Shown: positions 49,303-61,624 of the stretch, one piece after another
Layout of the letters: each line of letters begins with the position of its first letter
How positions within the stretch are numbered: position 1 is the stretch's first letter
Assembly: GCF_964204645.1 (NCBI RefSeq)
Contig: NC_134028.1
Coordinates: 19,752,153-19,816,152, forward strand
Origin: Tubulanus polymorphus
Taxonomy: Eukaryota > Nemertea > Palaeonemertea > Tubulaniformes > Tubulanidae
Length of the DNA stretch: 64,000 nt
Direction of reading: 5' to 3'
Program-made: the position numbers and the translations under genes
Notes under the pieces: generated by a model
Database searches by the model: none
What the model was told of the DNA's origin: nothing
What the model saw: only the letters and a program-made list of their open reading frames with translations

Positions 49303-51639
49303 AACGTCGTGTCTTATATTTATTTCAGATTGAATAAATAAATTCTTGCTTTTAAATTTTTAATCTGTTAATAGTGGGTTTTTATCTTATTATCCTTTCA
49401 CCACGTTTGAGTGTGGCTATCGTTCTATAGATTATGAATATTCACGAGCTGTTTCAAACCTACTCGTAGAATAAAATCGTCTTGTAGAAAGTCTCTCTAT
49501 CTTTACAAATTAAATGAACGTCTCTGATCCGCTACTAATAGCATTTCAATTGTCGTTTCATTGTATTGAACCGTGAAAACAGCTTTAATCCGAATTCTAT
49601 CTTAATTCGAATCACGGATTTTCGCAGGATTGAATTACATCCTCAAACGACTCATAGAAACGTCGAGGGCGAAAAGAGAAAATAATCAAAGTCTTGGATG
49701 GAATTCGATCCATTGCCCGAAAACTTGCTCCATATTGGACCCTAAACAACTCATTTACAGTTTAAAGTGATTATTCTATTGAACCTAATTTCACAAAGAT
49801 TCCCACAGTTCCGGCGAAACACCAGGGATGCTGAATAGTCTTTTTAGGTAGAGCAGTTTTCAGCTCAGTGGGGGGCATCGTGCCCCCCATCGAGAAAATC
49901 TGTCCACAACATATCAAAAACGAGCGTCTTAAGGCGAATCGTCGAATCGAGTTTCTTTTCTCGGCACCGGTTTAGTTTTAGGATCACACGATGTATGAAT
50001 ACTAATCTAAGCTTATAGTAATACGAGCATAATTAATGCTGGACTATAATTACCGTTGACTGTGTCAGTAATTACCGCCTTCAGATGATTGTATTTTGAG
50101 ATCGTTTTGTTTGATTATCGGATATATATGTGTGTATTGAGAGCATATTGTGAGAGTTAATGTATCCCTGAGGCTGCATCCAGCTGATGCACCCAGCATC
50201 CCTGATATACATCACTAATGATCCAAGATGCCCGAGGCAGGGTCGTGTCACCTCTCTCCTGTAGCCCAGCCACGACCACTAGTCTGTCTACATAGGCATT
50301 TTTACGGGATTCACTGAAAAAGTCACGAAACATTTTTTTCGAATTTTTTTTTCATTGTGAGAAAATTAGGCAATTGAGAAATATACCATATGTAGGGGCC
50401 TCTACGATTATCTGAAGGTTCCTCATGGAACCTTTTCGTAAGTGGTTTTTTGGAGAACCTCCATAGAGGAAAACCGTAGAAGGATCTTCGGAAGAACCAT
50501 CAGTTCATCGAGTATAGAATATGTTCTATGAGTTCCTAGGTTTTTTGTAATTTATCAAAAAAAAATTCTAATTGCTAAAACAATTTTTTGAGTCAGAAAC
50601 TGTGGTACACGTCACAAACACCGCCGGGTTGTTCACCCCCACAAACACCTTAGTCTCGCTCTATTATGGTGAGGTAAATCTGAACAGATTTTCCCGAGTT
50701 TTTCATGAAAAAGGAAATAATGAAACGACTTCTTTTCGGGAGAATCGTGAATAGAAATAGACGATAAAGGTTCATATTAAAAACCATCTGATTTCTGTGT
50801 GTTTTTATAGAATGATTTTTAACCCATTGACGCGATGGTTCTATTGTGTTCTCTCAACACAAACTGATTATTGTGTTACCATATAGACCTTTCCAAACCC
50901 CCTATAGACCCGTTTTAAACCTCTATACACCCCCTGTAGACTTCTCTGTATTCATCGGAGTTTAATCATGATATTGTAATAATTTCATTGCTATTTCAAG
51001 CCGTAGGAATTGTAGTCTTTGCAGCTTTGCAGCTCACGGCCAGTTACCAGCACCACGCAACTACTAGTCATCCAGACACAGCATTCAGTTACCATAGTCA
51101 GTCTCTGACGCTTTTGTCAGGCTGGCCGGTAGCTAACGAGTGGGTGGTAGGTGGTGAGCTTGGTACGTAGCTGACGTCTCGTAGCTGCGTGATGCTGGTA
51201 GCTGAACGGTAGCTGTGCTATTTGTGAGATGATCTGTCATATATAAATCTTGATTTTCTCCTCGGTTCCATAAAACAGTGAAATATCACACACGATATAC
51301 CAGTGAATGATTAATTAGTCCGAAACGTTTGATTCTAGATTCCACAAACACAGAATACATGATAGATTGTTTTTGAGTTCGATTTTTCTAAATGTTTTCT
51401 GTTTATTTTGCGCCGCTTGAAGAATGTTTAAACCATCTTTCAATTTATATTGAATCGATACGTGTCATAAATTCAATGGTTCTCATTTCCGCTCCTCCTG
51501 ACTGACTCGGCTGCAGCCGTTGCTGCTGCTGCTATTGAACCCGTCACAAAATCAATCTAACAAAATACAATCTCACATTCCTCGACTATTCTGGATGCAA
51601 AATCTCATATTTCATGATGAGAGTTTGAGATGTTCTCAA
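49303..51639. other. Intergenic, no gene recognised
   Basis: Contains a short GC hairpin (ggggggca/tgcccccc, about 49869-49887) and imperfect inverted aaggttcc/ggaacc motifs at 50415-50510. No gene. Confidence 0.4.
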
Positions 51640-51850
51640 GAGAAACCACGGTCAGAGCGGGCTCCCCACGTAAGAGCAGTGAACAGGTTCCTCGATTCTG
51701 AGACCGCGGTGAGAACCCGACTCTGAGACCGCGGTGAGAACAAGCTCCCCGACTCTGAGACCGCGGTGAGATCGTCTCTGACATAATGAGAACAGGTTCC
51801 CCGCTCGAGACCACGGTAAGAACAGGTTGCTCCGTCTCTTGCGACCGCGT
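51640..51850. repeat. Imperfect minisatellite of about 30-37 bases
   Basis: Five or six units share ctctgagaccgcggtgagaa and a gttccccg-type end. Unit length varies through internal deletions. Confidence 0.7.
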
Positions 51851-51910
51851 CGAGCTATATTTCATCATCAATAAAATTGTATTGATCTTTTTCATGACAT
51901 TTTCATGACA

Positions 51911-51940
51911 TATTTTCGCCTATCAAAATAGGCGAAAATA
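51911..51940. repeat. Perfect 13-base-arm hairpin
   Basis: tattttcgcctat, loop caaa, exact reverse complement. Isolated; looks like a terminator-type stem but has no known role in an animal genome. Confidence 0.5.
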
Positions 51941-54900
51941 AAATTGTGCGTTGCATTGCATTGTATTTTTGGGAATCTTTATTTTCGTTTTCTTCCCCTA
52001 AATGCATTAACTAGTAAATTGTCGCGTACAGATGAGATATGGGTATATACTGGTATACATTTCAGAGATTTTAAACCCATTTCTCGCATCTTGTTTTTGT
52101 AGACTGGTTGCCGGTCTCTACCTTCAGTTACATTCTCACTGCGAAGGTAGGTGGCGCAGAATTAGACAGACGACCAGTCTACTTGGTCACGTGATCAATG
52201 GTGCGCTCGCTCGAATAAACCTTTTCACCACACTGTGAGACAAGCCGCGAGTAATGATCAAATAATTACATTTATTGAAGGAGCGTTTGACTTGATGGAA
52301 CTCGCGGAGTAGTTACCCCAGGAGTAGTGTAACTTCTGCGCACATGTGTCAAAATAGAGGAGCATCTGTCGAACTCGACATTCACATATTGTTCACTTGC
52401 CAGGGATGCGTTTAATACGAGTGACGTGCGGTACGGCTCTCAATCAGCGCAATTATCACAGACTAACTTAGATTTAATTAGCTCCTCTTATCGATGCACT
52501 GCAAACAACACTTCAGTCTGTCTCGAGTTCAAGGTCAATTTACGTACTGCGAGAGGAGGGGATTGCTTGTCCGTCATAACCCTATCGCCCCATCCTCCCC
52601 ATCACCCCGAATCCAAATTACCCCCACTCCCCATTGATTAATCAGAAAAAAAAAACTGTCGATTGAGGAATGAGGATCGTGGTCACGTGGGCTATTTTAG
52701 GAAACTGTCCAATGAGGATACTAGTCCAGTAGTAAATCAATGAACGGCTGTTGTCCGAGCCTTTTAGCCGGTGATGGAACATCAACGCTATGCATTCGTT
52801 ATAAAGTTCGTTGAGACTGGTTGCAAGTATGGATGAAGTTTGTTAAGAAATTAATTCGATTCGAATCTTCTTTTGGAACAGGTTGCTTGATAGCAGGATT
52901 TTTGGAGACATCCTTTGCCGCTTTTACACCATTTAGTGCGCGCATCAACATTATTTTCTTTTGTTTTCATTATTCCTGGCTCATGAAGATCCCACAATGA
53001 CTCTGATCGGTCGCTCCTTACCTTGGATAGTTCTACCGATTCTTCAACAACCTTAACTTCCGTCTCGGTATAAGCGATTCTTTGGAAAACATTTTGAACT
53101 TGAAGGCTGAAAATACCGACTCGAGACAGATGATATTTTGTTAAAAACAATACAAACTTTATTTTATTGAGATGTTGTACGAGATTGTGATATTATCAAA
53201 ATGTTTCACAACCACGTGATATTGATAACTATACATCGTTATTCATAATGATGGACACTAGGGAGATCTTACAGAACTAATTGAAATACATAATAAGAGA
53301 GAGAGCGAGGAAAGAGATGAGGGGATATGTATTAGTTCTTCTTAAACTACACCCATGCGGAGCCAGGGCAAATGTCTTCCTTTCCTCCACCTCGATCACT
53401 CCCATACTCTGAACAATCTACATTCAAAATAAGCATACATCGATATTAGTAAACGTTGGTGATAGATTCAGACACCAGGGGGAGATGCGATAGAAAACCA
53501 ACCGCCCCCTAGTGGCAAGAAACGAGGAGGTTTCTCTCGTAAAAACTTCACAGCCTAAAATGATGAAATAGTGTGTGTCTATTCATAGTTGTCTTCGATG
53601 TCGAGAGTTTATCGTTCCACAACAAGATTTAACACTAAAAGTGTGTACACAGTTAAATTCCTCATAAAACTGGACCTGAGGAACGGTCACTAATCTTTAA
53701 TCTATTAAAACATGATCTCTCGATTCCTATTACAATCTCATATATTGATCTATACTATCAATTAAATACACTACAAACTAATTCTTCTAAAACAAACTCA
53801 TTAATCAACTCGTGATTTATTTACATATGAACCGGAAGTGTGAACAGGTTCAGTAACTATAGTTACTACCCCCGCCTACAGTTACACCGTGGACCAATAG
53901 ATAATCCAGGTTTAGAGTGGATATAGTGTGAATTTTTTTTACAATTTTCATTAATTTGATTAAAATTCAATCTATTGATTCACAGAGATACATGTACAAT
54001 TCAATACATTTTATCCATATTCATTTGAAATAATGCTTTCAAACTTTCTAGTTCTTCTAAAACGTTCTACAAATCTTAATTATTGATTTTGGGTTCATTG
54101 TAAAATGCTAGAACTGACACATTTTTCGATAAAAACTTATAAACCCTGTAAACCTGAAATACGTTTGTTTCTACTAGTTTTTCCATAATGTGATACTATC
54201 TTCCTGTCTCACAGCTCACACACTGCAACTAACCCCGATCTATTGTATATTTATCTATCTGATGATGACTCATATTTCTTTATCAATAATTCTTGACCTG
54301 TGAGGATATTGTATTCGATGCCACGTGTCCCCAGGGGTCACGGTCACGCAATATTGATGGTACACATTTTTTTTGTATTCGCTGTTTAGGGACATAAGTA
54401 ATTTCTAAGTAAATTCAGTGCTCTCAATGAACCATTAACAGTTTTTTCGTTGCATCATAACTGTACACCCCCCTAACCAAGCGTACTTAAACCGAGAGTG
54501 GATTTAGGGGATGGACTGGGTGGACAAGTCCCTAACTTTAAAATTCGAATGTGACCTCCACAGAGTCTGGAAACTTTTTTGCAAAGAACATTTTAAAAGG
54601 ATAAGAATTAATCCAAATGGGTCGTGATGAGGGCCAGGAAAGTCCTGTTTTGTCCTAAATATTTTGTGGAAAAGTCAAATCTGCCTTTATCTGATTTTCT
54701 AATTAAGTGCCCATTCCAATTTACTGGTCAACCCTTTCGAAGAATTGTAGATCCACCCTTGTACTCTATCCCCTTCCCTAGTAGCCCAAAAACTATTTCC
54801 AATTGCAACTGGTTTAAATGAACGACTTTTGCTCGAACATTTTCTTGAAATAGAAATAAAAAAACTTGCTACTTGTCTCCGAAGTTAAAACCGAGCTATA

Positions 54901-55975
54901 AAAGTCAGTCGTGTGGAATCTGGAATGATTGATGAGTTTTAATATGAGCAGATAAAATCGCCACAAATTTACCAACATTTCATTCTTGGGTCGGTCCGAC
55001 ACGTACGTAAAAACGCTGCAGATCGCAACGTTGGATAACGCTGTGCGCTGCCAGCGTAACGTAAAATATACGAGCGGAATTAATGAATGGTGTATCTAGT
55101 AAATTCTCCGGATGTTCGTCAGATATAAAACTGATTCACAAATTGTGTGAGAAATCTGTGGGATTTATCTTTAATCTTGTAATAAATCTGTTGGGTCGGA
55201 CCGCAGTATCTACTGGAGACATGCTGCTGCAGCCAGCATCCGGGGAATACTGATACGGGGCTGCACGATCGATACACAGCAGCCGAACAGCTTTTTATAA
55301 CTCGTAAAATATTTCGATCACACGTAGAACAGTGCTGGCAAAATCAACTCAAAAGCCACACCCTAAGCCTTCGAAAGTTTTTTTAACGAAACTGATATAG
55401 CCCATTATGACTTTTTGATTGATTGATTTAAACCATTAAGTATAGTCACCACACCTGACTGGTCACAGCAGCTAAATGATAACTACACTGACAAGGCAAA
55501 CTCACTCAATCACTGGGGTTTGGCCATGGCCTTGCATAAGGCAGGTATTCGGTTCGAGCCTAGGTTTAGGTTACTTGGAAAGAAAGAACAGTGGCCGGGG
55601 CTATTTTCATTTGAGCTCCTTGTCTAGGAGATGCGATTTGGTGGAAAGCAAATATCAAATACATTAGATTATTCGATATAAATTTTACGCAATAAGAATC
55701 AAGCAAGAATGCAATAATCGCAATTCAAAAGTATTGATAGTATGGTAGGGGCGACTAACAAACTCTCCGTCCCCTCCCAAAAAAACGTAAGAATATTCTT
55801 ATACAAAACAATGTGAGCATTGATTGAGTCATCAACATTTAACATGTGTTTCATGCGTACATTATTGTTATCATTATTATTATAATTAATATAATTATCA
55901 CTATTATCTTTTATCATAATTATTTTCATTGTTATCCGCATTTGAAACTAATATAAGAAATACATCGTTAACTAA
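51941..55975. other. Intergenic, no gene recognised
   Basis: AT-rich unique sequence. A possible SINE remnant with a B-box-like cggttcgagccta lies at about 55551-55563. No coding region can be supported. Confidence 0.4.
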
Positions 55976-55981
55976 TTTATT
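55976..55981 (-). other. Candidate poly(A) signal of the receptor gene
   Basis: AATAAA on the minus strand, about 320 bases beyond the receptor stop codon. Confidence 0.4.
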
Positions 55982-56296
55982 TACATATAACTGATGATAT
56001 GTTCGTTACAGGTATTGCGCTTTGAGCTCAGTTTTCAATTCACCATTTCCAGATTATTTCAACAAATATTTTCTTGCTCTATTTTTCCTTTACAATTTAA
56101 GCCACGCGTTGTTTGATTTGAAACGCAAGTTCCACGGTTCTGGATCCAGTCCACAGCCACTTTTAGAACTGGGTTGCGTATAATCAGTTCTTTCTGGACC
56201 ATTTTAACTCCGGTGCGCCATGCTGGCGCATCCTGTTGAGCAGTATACAAACTGTAAGACCACGCCTACTATATATATTTGATTGACAGCTATGTA

Positions 56297-59200
56297 TCAT
56301 ACACTAGTAATCATGATTTCGCAATCAGAGTTCTCATCGCTGCTCGCTTCGATTTGCGATTTATTACGTCGTTTCGCGTTTGTGCCGCCGTTTCGTCCGC
56401 CATTTTTGCCATTACTGCTGCTACTCTTGCGTCGATTGGATACTGGCGTCGACGACGTACTTCCGGTGACGATTCGAACGACCTCGTTTCCGATATCGCC
56501 ATCCTATGAAAACAAAATGGCGAATCTTGAATGTGTTAATAATTTGTTTTGAAATGAATTGCCAATTATGCGTGAAGCGACCGTCACAGATACAGGCAGT
56601 TAGGCTACAAGTTAAGCTTAACTACTGGAATTTTGTCCATATCTCGCATTCTCTCGCGTGATCCAGGATGGCCGCTTCAAATAGGCGTTTTCACAAAGTA
56701 CTATTGTGGATTCTACTATGATTGGTAAAGCTATTTCTCTCGAACCCACCTTCCCTGGGGCCGGCCTTTTGCCTATGACCCCTTCCTCCCTTCGAGTTAC
56801 CTGATCTTGCTGCACGAGCATCGAACGATCACTTTCTGATCGTTCATCCTCATCGGAATCGTCATCTTCCCCTTCACCTTCTCCGTATTCGTAACCTTGT
56901 AGCGCTAAGTTGCGTTTCTTCCGATGTGCTTTGTAAACGGCTCGTACCTGTTATACAAATAGAAAATAACGTCGTAATAGTTTTAAGGCCTACCGAACAC
57001 AGCCTCGAATATTGTTATTTAGTCCTTCGCAGTCAAAGCCATGCCGATTTTAGTGGATGTGGGGGTGTTTATCATAGAAGATGTGATGGCGGTTTAAATG
57101 ACGTTTCGTTTCACGTGGTGGCTCCCCCTATAGAAAGAAACTCTCTTCTCATGAATTTATTGACGAGTGGCTCCACCTATAGTTAGAGGAGTTTGGTGGT
57201 AGAGGGCTCCCCCTATAGCCAGAAAAAGTAGATGACGGGGAAAAGTATTGACAGTCATATATCAGTGGCTCCTTCTATATTTGATGCTGGAGTTATTGAA
57301 ACCGAACGTGCGATGCTACCCGCCTCGCTAATATCACTTTACGCAGTCGAGTAAGAGTTTTATTTCCTAATGAAATCAGTGAGAAAGATGAGAAATGTGA
57401 AGCCACGTTCACCTTTAACCCTCAATTCTATACAAGGCGTCATTGACAAACTGAATATTGCTGAGTTCAATTAGTAAGAATTGACAGTTTTCTGTTACGG
57501 TTCGTTACGTTGGTTATCGGCAGTGACAGGCGCTATCTCTCCTCTCCCTCTCCACTCTCTCTATTCTCGGCGTGTAATGAAGACTAAATCGCAATGTCAA
57601 CATCGGTTTATAACTCGCCGAGATATTTGATTAGTTATTCGCGTTATTCTGGACAAAAAACAAATTCACCAGAAAATTCTAATTAATCCAATAAAATTTG
57701 ATACCATCATCAACACTGTTCGCGGCGTCATTTGTATATGACGTACACGCCGGATAGAACTGACACGGCGTCTCAACGAAATATATCGTCAATTAACGGT
57801 GTGAATCGTAAAATTTATCGCCGGACCATCGTCCAAGTTGTACCGGGTTTGTATTTTCGATATCCACGATGTCCGCAGATACTGCCAGAGTGTATGTCCA
57901 CGGATACTTAAAAGTTTACGACCAGAGATACTCCGGGTGTATTGTGTCCACTTTTACTCCCGGTTTATGCGTGGACAGCTGTTTACACGATAGATAGTAA
58001 AATGATAAAACTCATCTAGAGGAAATGGCTCCAGCGATATCTCATAAGAATTATATCTCAGATATCGAAAGTAGCCGACGATAAAATATCTACAAATGAT
58101 TCCTCATTTTATGTTCATTTGACCAGGAATTCGACCTACGCAGCTTCTTACGTCAGCCGTTACCATATATCCTATCATACATTTGAAATACGGCTTTTTT
58201 GATTACTTGGAGCATGGATTTTCTAAAAACAAAAATTCGAGGGAGAAGGGAAAAAAGAAAAAAGGATTATTTTTGTAAAATGAATTTAAAAAAAGGAAGG
58301 GGACAGGAAAGAAAATCATTTGAGTATTTTCTATAGAACCTCGGAAGGACTGCAGAAAAAAATTAAAATAGGAGTGAAAACTGCGACGAATTTAACTTTT
58401 CTTCTGCAAATCACGAGATTAGAAATTAATATTAACATTACTTTACCCCAGATTTAACAAGTTACTACATTGAAAATCCAGACGCTCATTACGAAGGAAA
58501 TTTGTTGTTGTCGAAAATTGTGATGAAAACACGGTAGATCCGCGCTCCAAGTAATAACAAAGGTTCAATGATAAAAAAAGTCTTGAAAAATACATCTTAG
58601 GATATCTCTGATATTCCTTTGAATACGAACAGAATTTCATATTTGTGTATTTCAATCGCTGATAAATCAAAGCTATCTTTATCAACTGCTCGGCACCGCC
58701 GCCTGACTGAATACCGCCGCCTGGCGCGGACGGATTATATAAATCCCTGCTATAATTACTGACGCGTGACTATAACACTATGACGCGTGTCAGTGACGCC
58801 ATGACGCACGTGACTATGATGCGTTGATGCGCGATTTAACAGATTTTCTCATGTAACTTAATCAAATATACAGATGTTTGGATAACCTGAGATTTACGGA
58901 AACACGTGTCAATGTCCACATATCCTCAGTCTCACAGTTCCACTGGGAATCTATTCAGATTTGAATTGTTTCATTGAATGCTCTTTTTACACAATGAATG
59001 TCGCTGTGATGTCTGCTGAGTCAAACTGCACCCATTTAGTCTTCGATAGTTGTGCAAATTCTAGAAATTTAGTTCTGCAATGATTTTTTTATAAAAGCTG
59101 TTAAATTCGATCATCTCAAATTAGCGCAAGGCGGGATATTTTATTGTTCTGCCGTTGCAGGCCCGTGCCGAGTGGGGGTTCGGGGGTAGCGAACGAACCC

Positions 59201-61624
59201 CCTAAAAGTGGCCTTCAAAGTCAGTTTAAAAGTTTTTGGTTCAATATTTTTGGTCATTAAGTGTAAAAGAATCTGGTTCAATATTTTCGGTCATTACGGG
59301 CCGGTTCTAGAGTTGCCGGCTCTAGAATTGTCCCTTCGAATTGAACGTTGACTATACGGAAAGCCTTAAGCATCATCCTCTATCGATTCGTCATTAAAGA
59401 CAGCACAAAATATCATATCTATTTGGTGCCTGTCTTGCAAGTTTCCACTCACCATCCAAAATCAACTCGTTTGATATCTCTGACCGAGTGACTGTTTCTC
59501 TTCGCGTGGTGGAAGGCGGTACACATTTTATAAGTGCGGGCGAGACTGGGTCTTTCATTTGACGCGATGTTTAGATATTGGGCGCCGTCCGAGCGGAAAA
59601 TGTTATTCATGAAAATATATGCTCGTTTTAATTGAGCAGCCACGACCGCATAGTTCGTTTGATAACTATAAGAAAGCAATGACAAATTAGAACGCGCGAG
59701 TTTGAGAAGGAGAGTGGATGGTGAATACCAGAGGGAATATGTGCCATTCAACTAGCCCATCTGTCCGATAAAACCGACCATACTGTCATATTCAATAGAG
59801 CTAGTTCTCGGCCACAAAGACTAAGTCTCCAGTAGCAGCAGAAGTCGTCGTCTTAAAGTCATTAACAAATCATCAACATAAACGAGGATTAATGCACCAC
59901 TAGTCGAGGCTTAAGATTTACTCGCGGACAGTCTGTTCAACTTAAGATATTGTCGTTACAGTCTGTTCCACTTTATGATATTCCTATCCGAAGGTTTTGA
60001 CTGTTATAGCACGAGCCATGTGTGAAATGAGTATGATATTATGTTATGTTAATTTTGTCATAAAAGTTGTAATACTTTGACAATAAAGTCTTAATATTAC
60101 AAGTCAAGTCTAGTTTTTGTTTCATGTTGTAATACCCTTCACTTTTAATTACTTAATTCGTATCTTTTTTCTTGACATATAAAAATATTTCATTAGGTAA
60201 CTCAGTACAATGATGACTATTAGGTTATTATAGTCTGGACGTCCAATCAATAAACTATTAGTTCCAAGGAACATTTTCGGGGTTCATCTTTCGTTATATC
60301 AGTGTGGGTTTTTCTATAATATCGTCACAACACGGGCATACTGTTCCACCAACGGTTATTACGAATAAAGGTTTGGTTACCCCAAAAAATGTAACATCAA
60401 GCTTAGATATATCAATACAGAGTCACGGAAATGAGGCATCTTTGTTTCACTACATTAATTGATTAATCGCGCTTTTATTAAAAAAAGCTAATTTTCGTGT
60501 ATTTTGATAGATATATGTGTATTTTGATATTTTTTATGGACGATTCGGGATATTTCGGATTCGTAAAATAAAAAGTTCCCGATGGGTACTCATTTTTAAA
60601 ATAGTTTTATATAATAGATGATTGTTCTTCATCGTACGAGACAGTCACGTGTCACGCGTCATTATATCCGCGAATTTCTCATAAATCCGACGGCCCATGA
60701 CCGAGTCCTGGTTTTAGATGTCACATTATTGATAACTTGAGCGCGAAACGACGCTAGATGAATGAATGGATCATTTAGAATCGGAGCGCCTCTTCTTCTG
60801 GTGAACTTGTTCACATTTAACGCCGCGTATGTTAATGCGTTCTGTCTCGTAGAGATCTAAGTTGACGCGTGGTTGATGCATTGTGAAATTTCTATAAAGA
60901 TTATCTCACTGATCTTCTGTCTGTTTCTTTGGTTTTGAATTATGAAAACTAGATACAAAAAATGGGTTCTTACCTCTTCGTTCAGTAGAAAATAAAACAC
61001 TAAGAAAAATGCACCCTGTAATGGAAAGAAAATGATATGAATAACATTTAATCTATTTTGCAGATTTAATTTTGTAAAGCTATGCATAAGTATCTTTTAC
61101 ATTTTAAAGTTCAGGACCCGGCTCCACAGTTGTAAGTTAATATTTAACTCAGAGTTAACTCATTGAAAATTGACTTAACTCGGAGTAAGCTCTTAATTCA
61201 GTACTGATGAACTGGGTCAATTTACATATCGTTTAGTAATTTTAAAGGGAAAAAAAATCAAAATCCGTTTTTTAAAGGAGATGAATTTTTCGAGGATGGG
61301 AAATTGTTCGTACCTGTAAACAGTTGAACATAGCATAGAGATATTTGAGTATAGATCCTCTCATCCTCACTGATACAAACGCAAAAGCCCATGCTATAGT
61401 TAGAAGTATCACCTGCGTCCATAGAGCTTTAGAATGAATACTAGAAAATACGAACAAATTATTCAACATCATTATTCAACCTGACTTCAGGGTACATTAA
61501 CCCATTCAGTCTAATAGAAAACAGAAGGGGACGCTTACAGAATCACTTTATTTGCTTGTTCATTTTTTGTATATGAGCTTTCGTGATGTTCTTTGGCAGT
61601 GAATATCAATACTAGTATGGTAAT
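56297..61624 (-). CDS. Adhesion-type (class B2) GPCR, 3' part only
   Basis: Five exons on the minus strand: 61539-61624, 61314-61440, 60974-61015, 56801-56947, 56297-56503. They join in phase to about 202 residues and continue upstream beyond the window. The first holds the end of a membrane helix (ITILVLIF, TM5). The second holds TM6 (VILLTIAWAFAFV) and the start of TM7 (LKYLYAMFNCLQ). The third is GAFFLVFYFLLNEE. The fourth opens VRAVYKAHRKKR. The TM7 layout (YLYAMFNCLQG, then LLNEEVR) is characteristic of adhesion receptors such as flamingo/CELSR, latrophilin and BAI. The cytoplasmic tail is only about 120 residues: an acidic/serine patch (GEGEGEDDDSDEDE), a basic Asn/Arg-rich segment and the C-terminus MITSV, which fits a class I PDZ ligand (T-x-V). 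The N-terminal extracellular region, which would name the subfamily, is not in the window. Confidence 0.75.
57110..57290. repeat. Short direct repeats in a receptor intron
   Basis: ggctccccctatag and variants occur four times at about 40-55 base spacing (near 57119, 57170, 57206 and 57267). Low significance. Confidence 0.5.
57291..60973 (-). other. Large receptor intron (part of 56948-60973)
   Basis: The intron between the TM7 exon and the tail exon. One ORF segment on the minus strand (59457 up to about 59680) has a good donor (gtgagt) and a possible acceptor. Its phase does not match the flanking exons, so it is not part of this model. Near 59160-59300, ggttcaatattttcggtcatta is duplicated in tandem with one change. 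Confidence 0.4.
61112..61218. mobile_element. Small palindromic element, ggg(c/t)ccag family
   Basis: In a receptor intron. Begins caggacccggctccacag and ends with gaactgggtc. The interior taactcagagttaactcatt matches the element at 43560. Confidence 0.6.

Noticed and set aside
51911-51940. Rho-independent-type terminator
   Set aside because: The stem looks like one, but the genome is animal nuclear DNA and no transcript ends there.
56618-56821. Minus-strand frame starting MLVQQDQ as a separate gene
   Set aside because: It is the end of the receptor tail exon reading through its donor into the intron.
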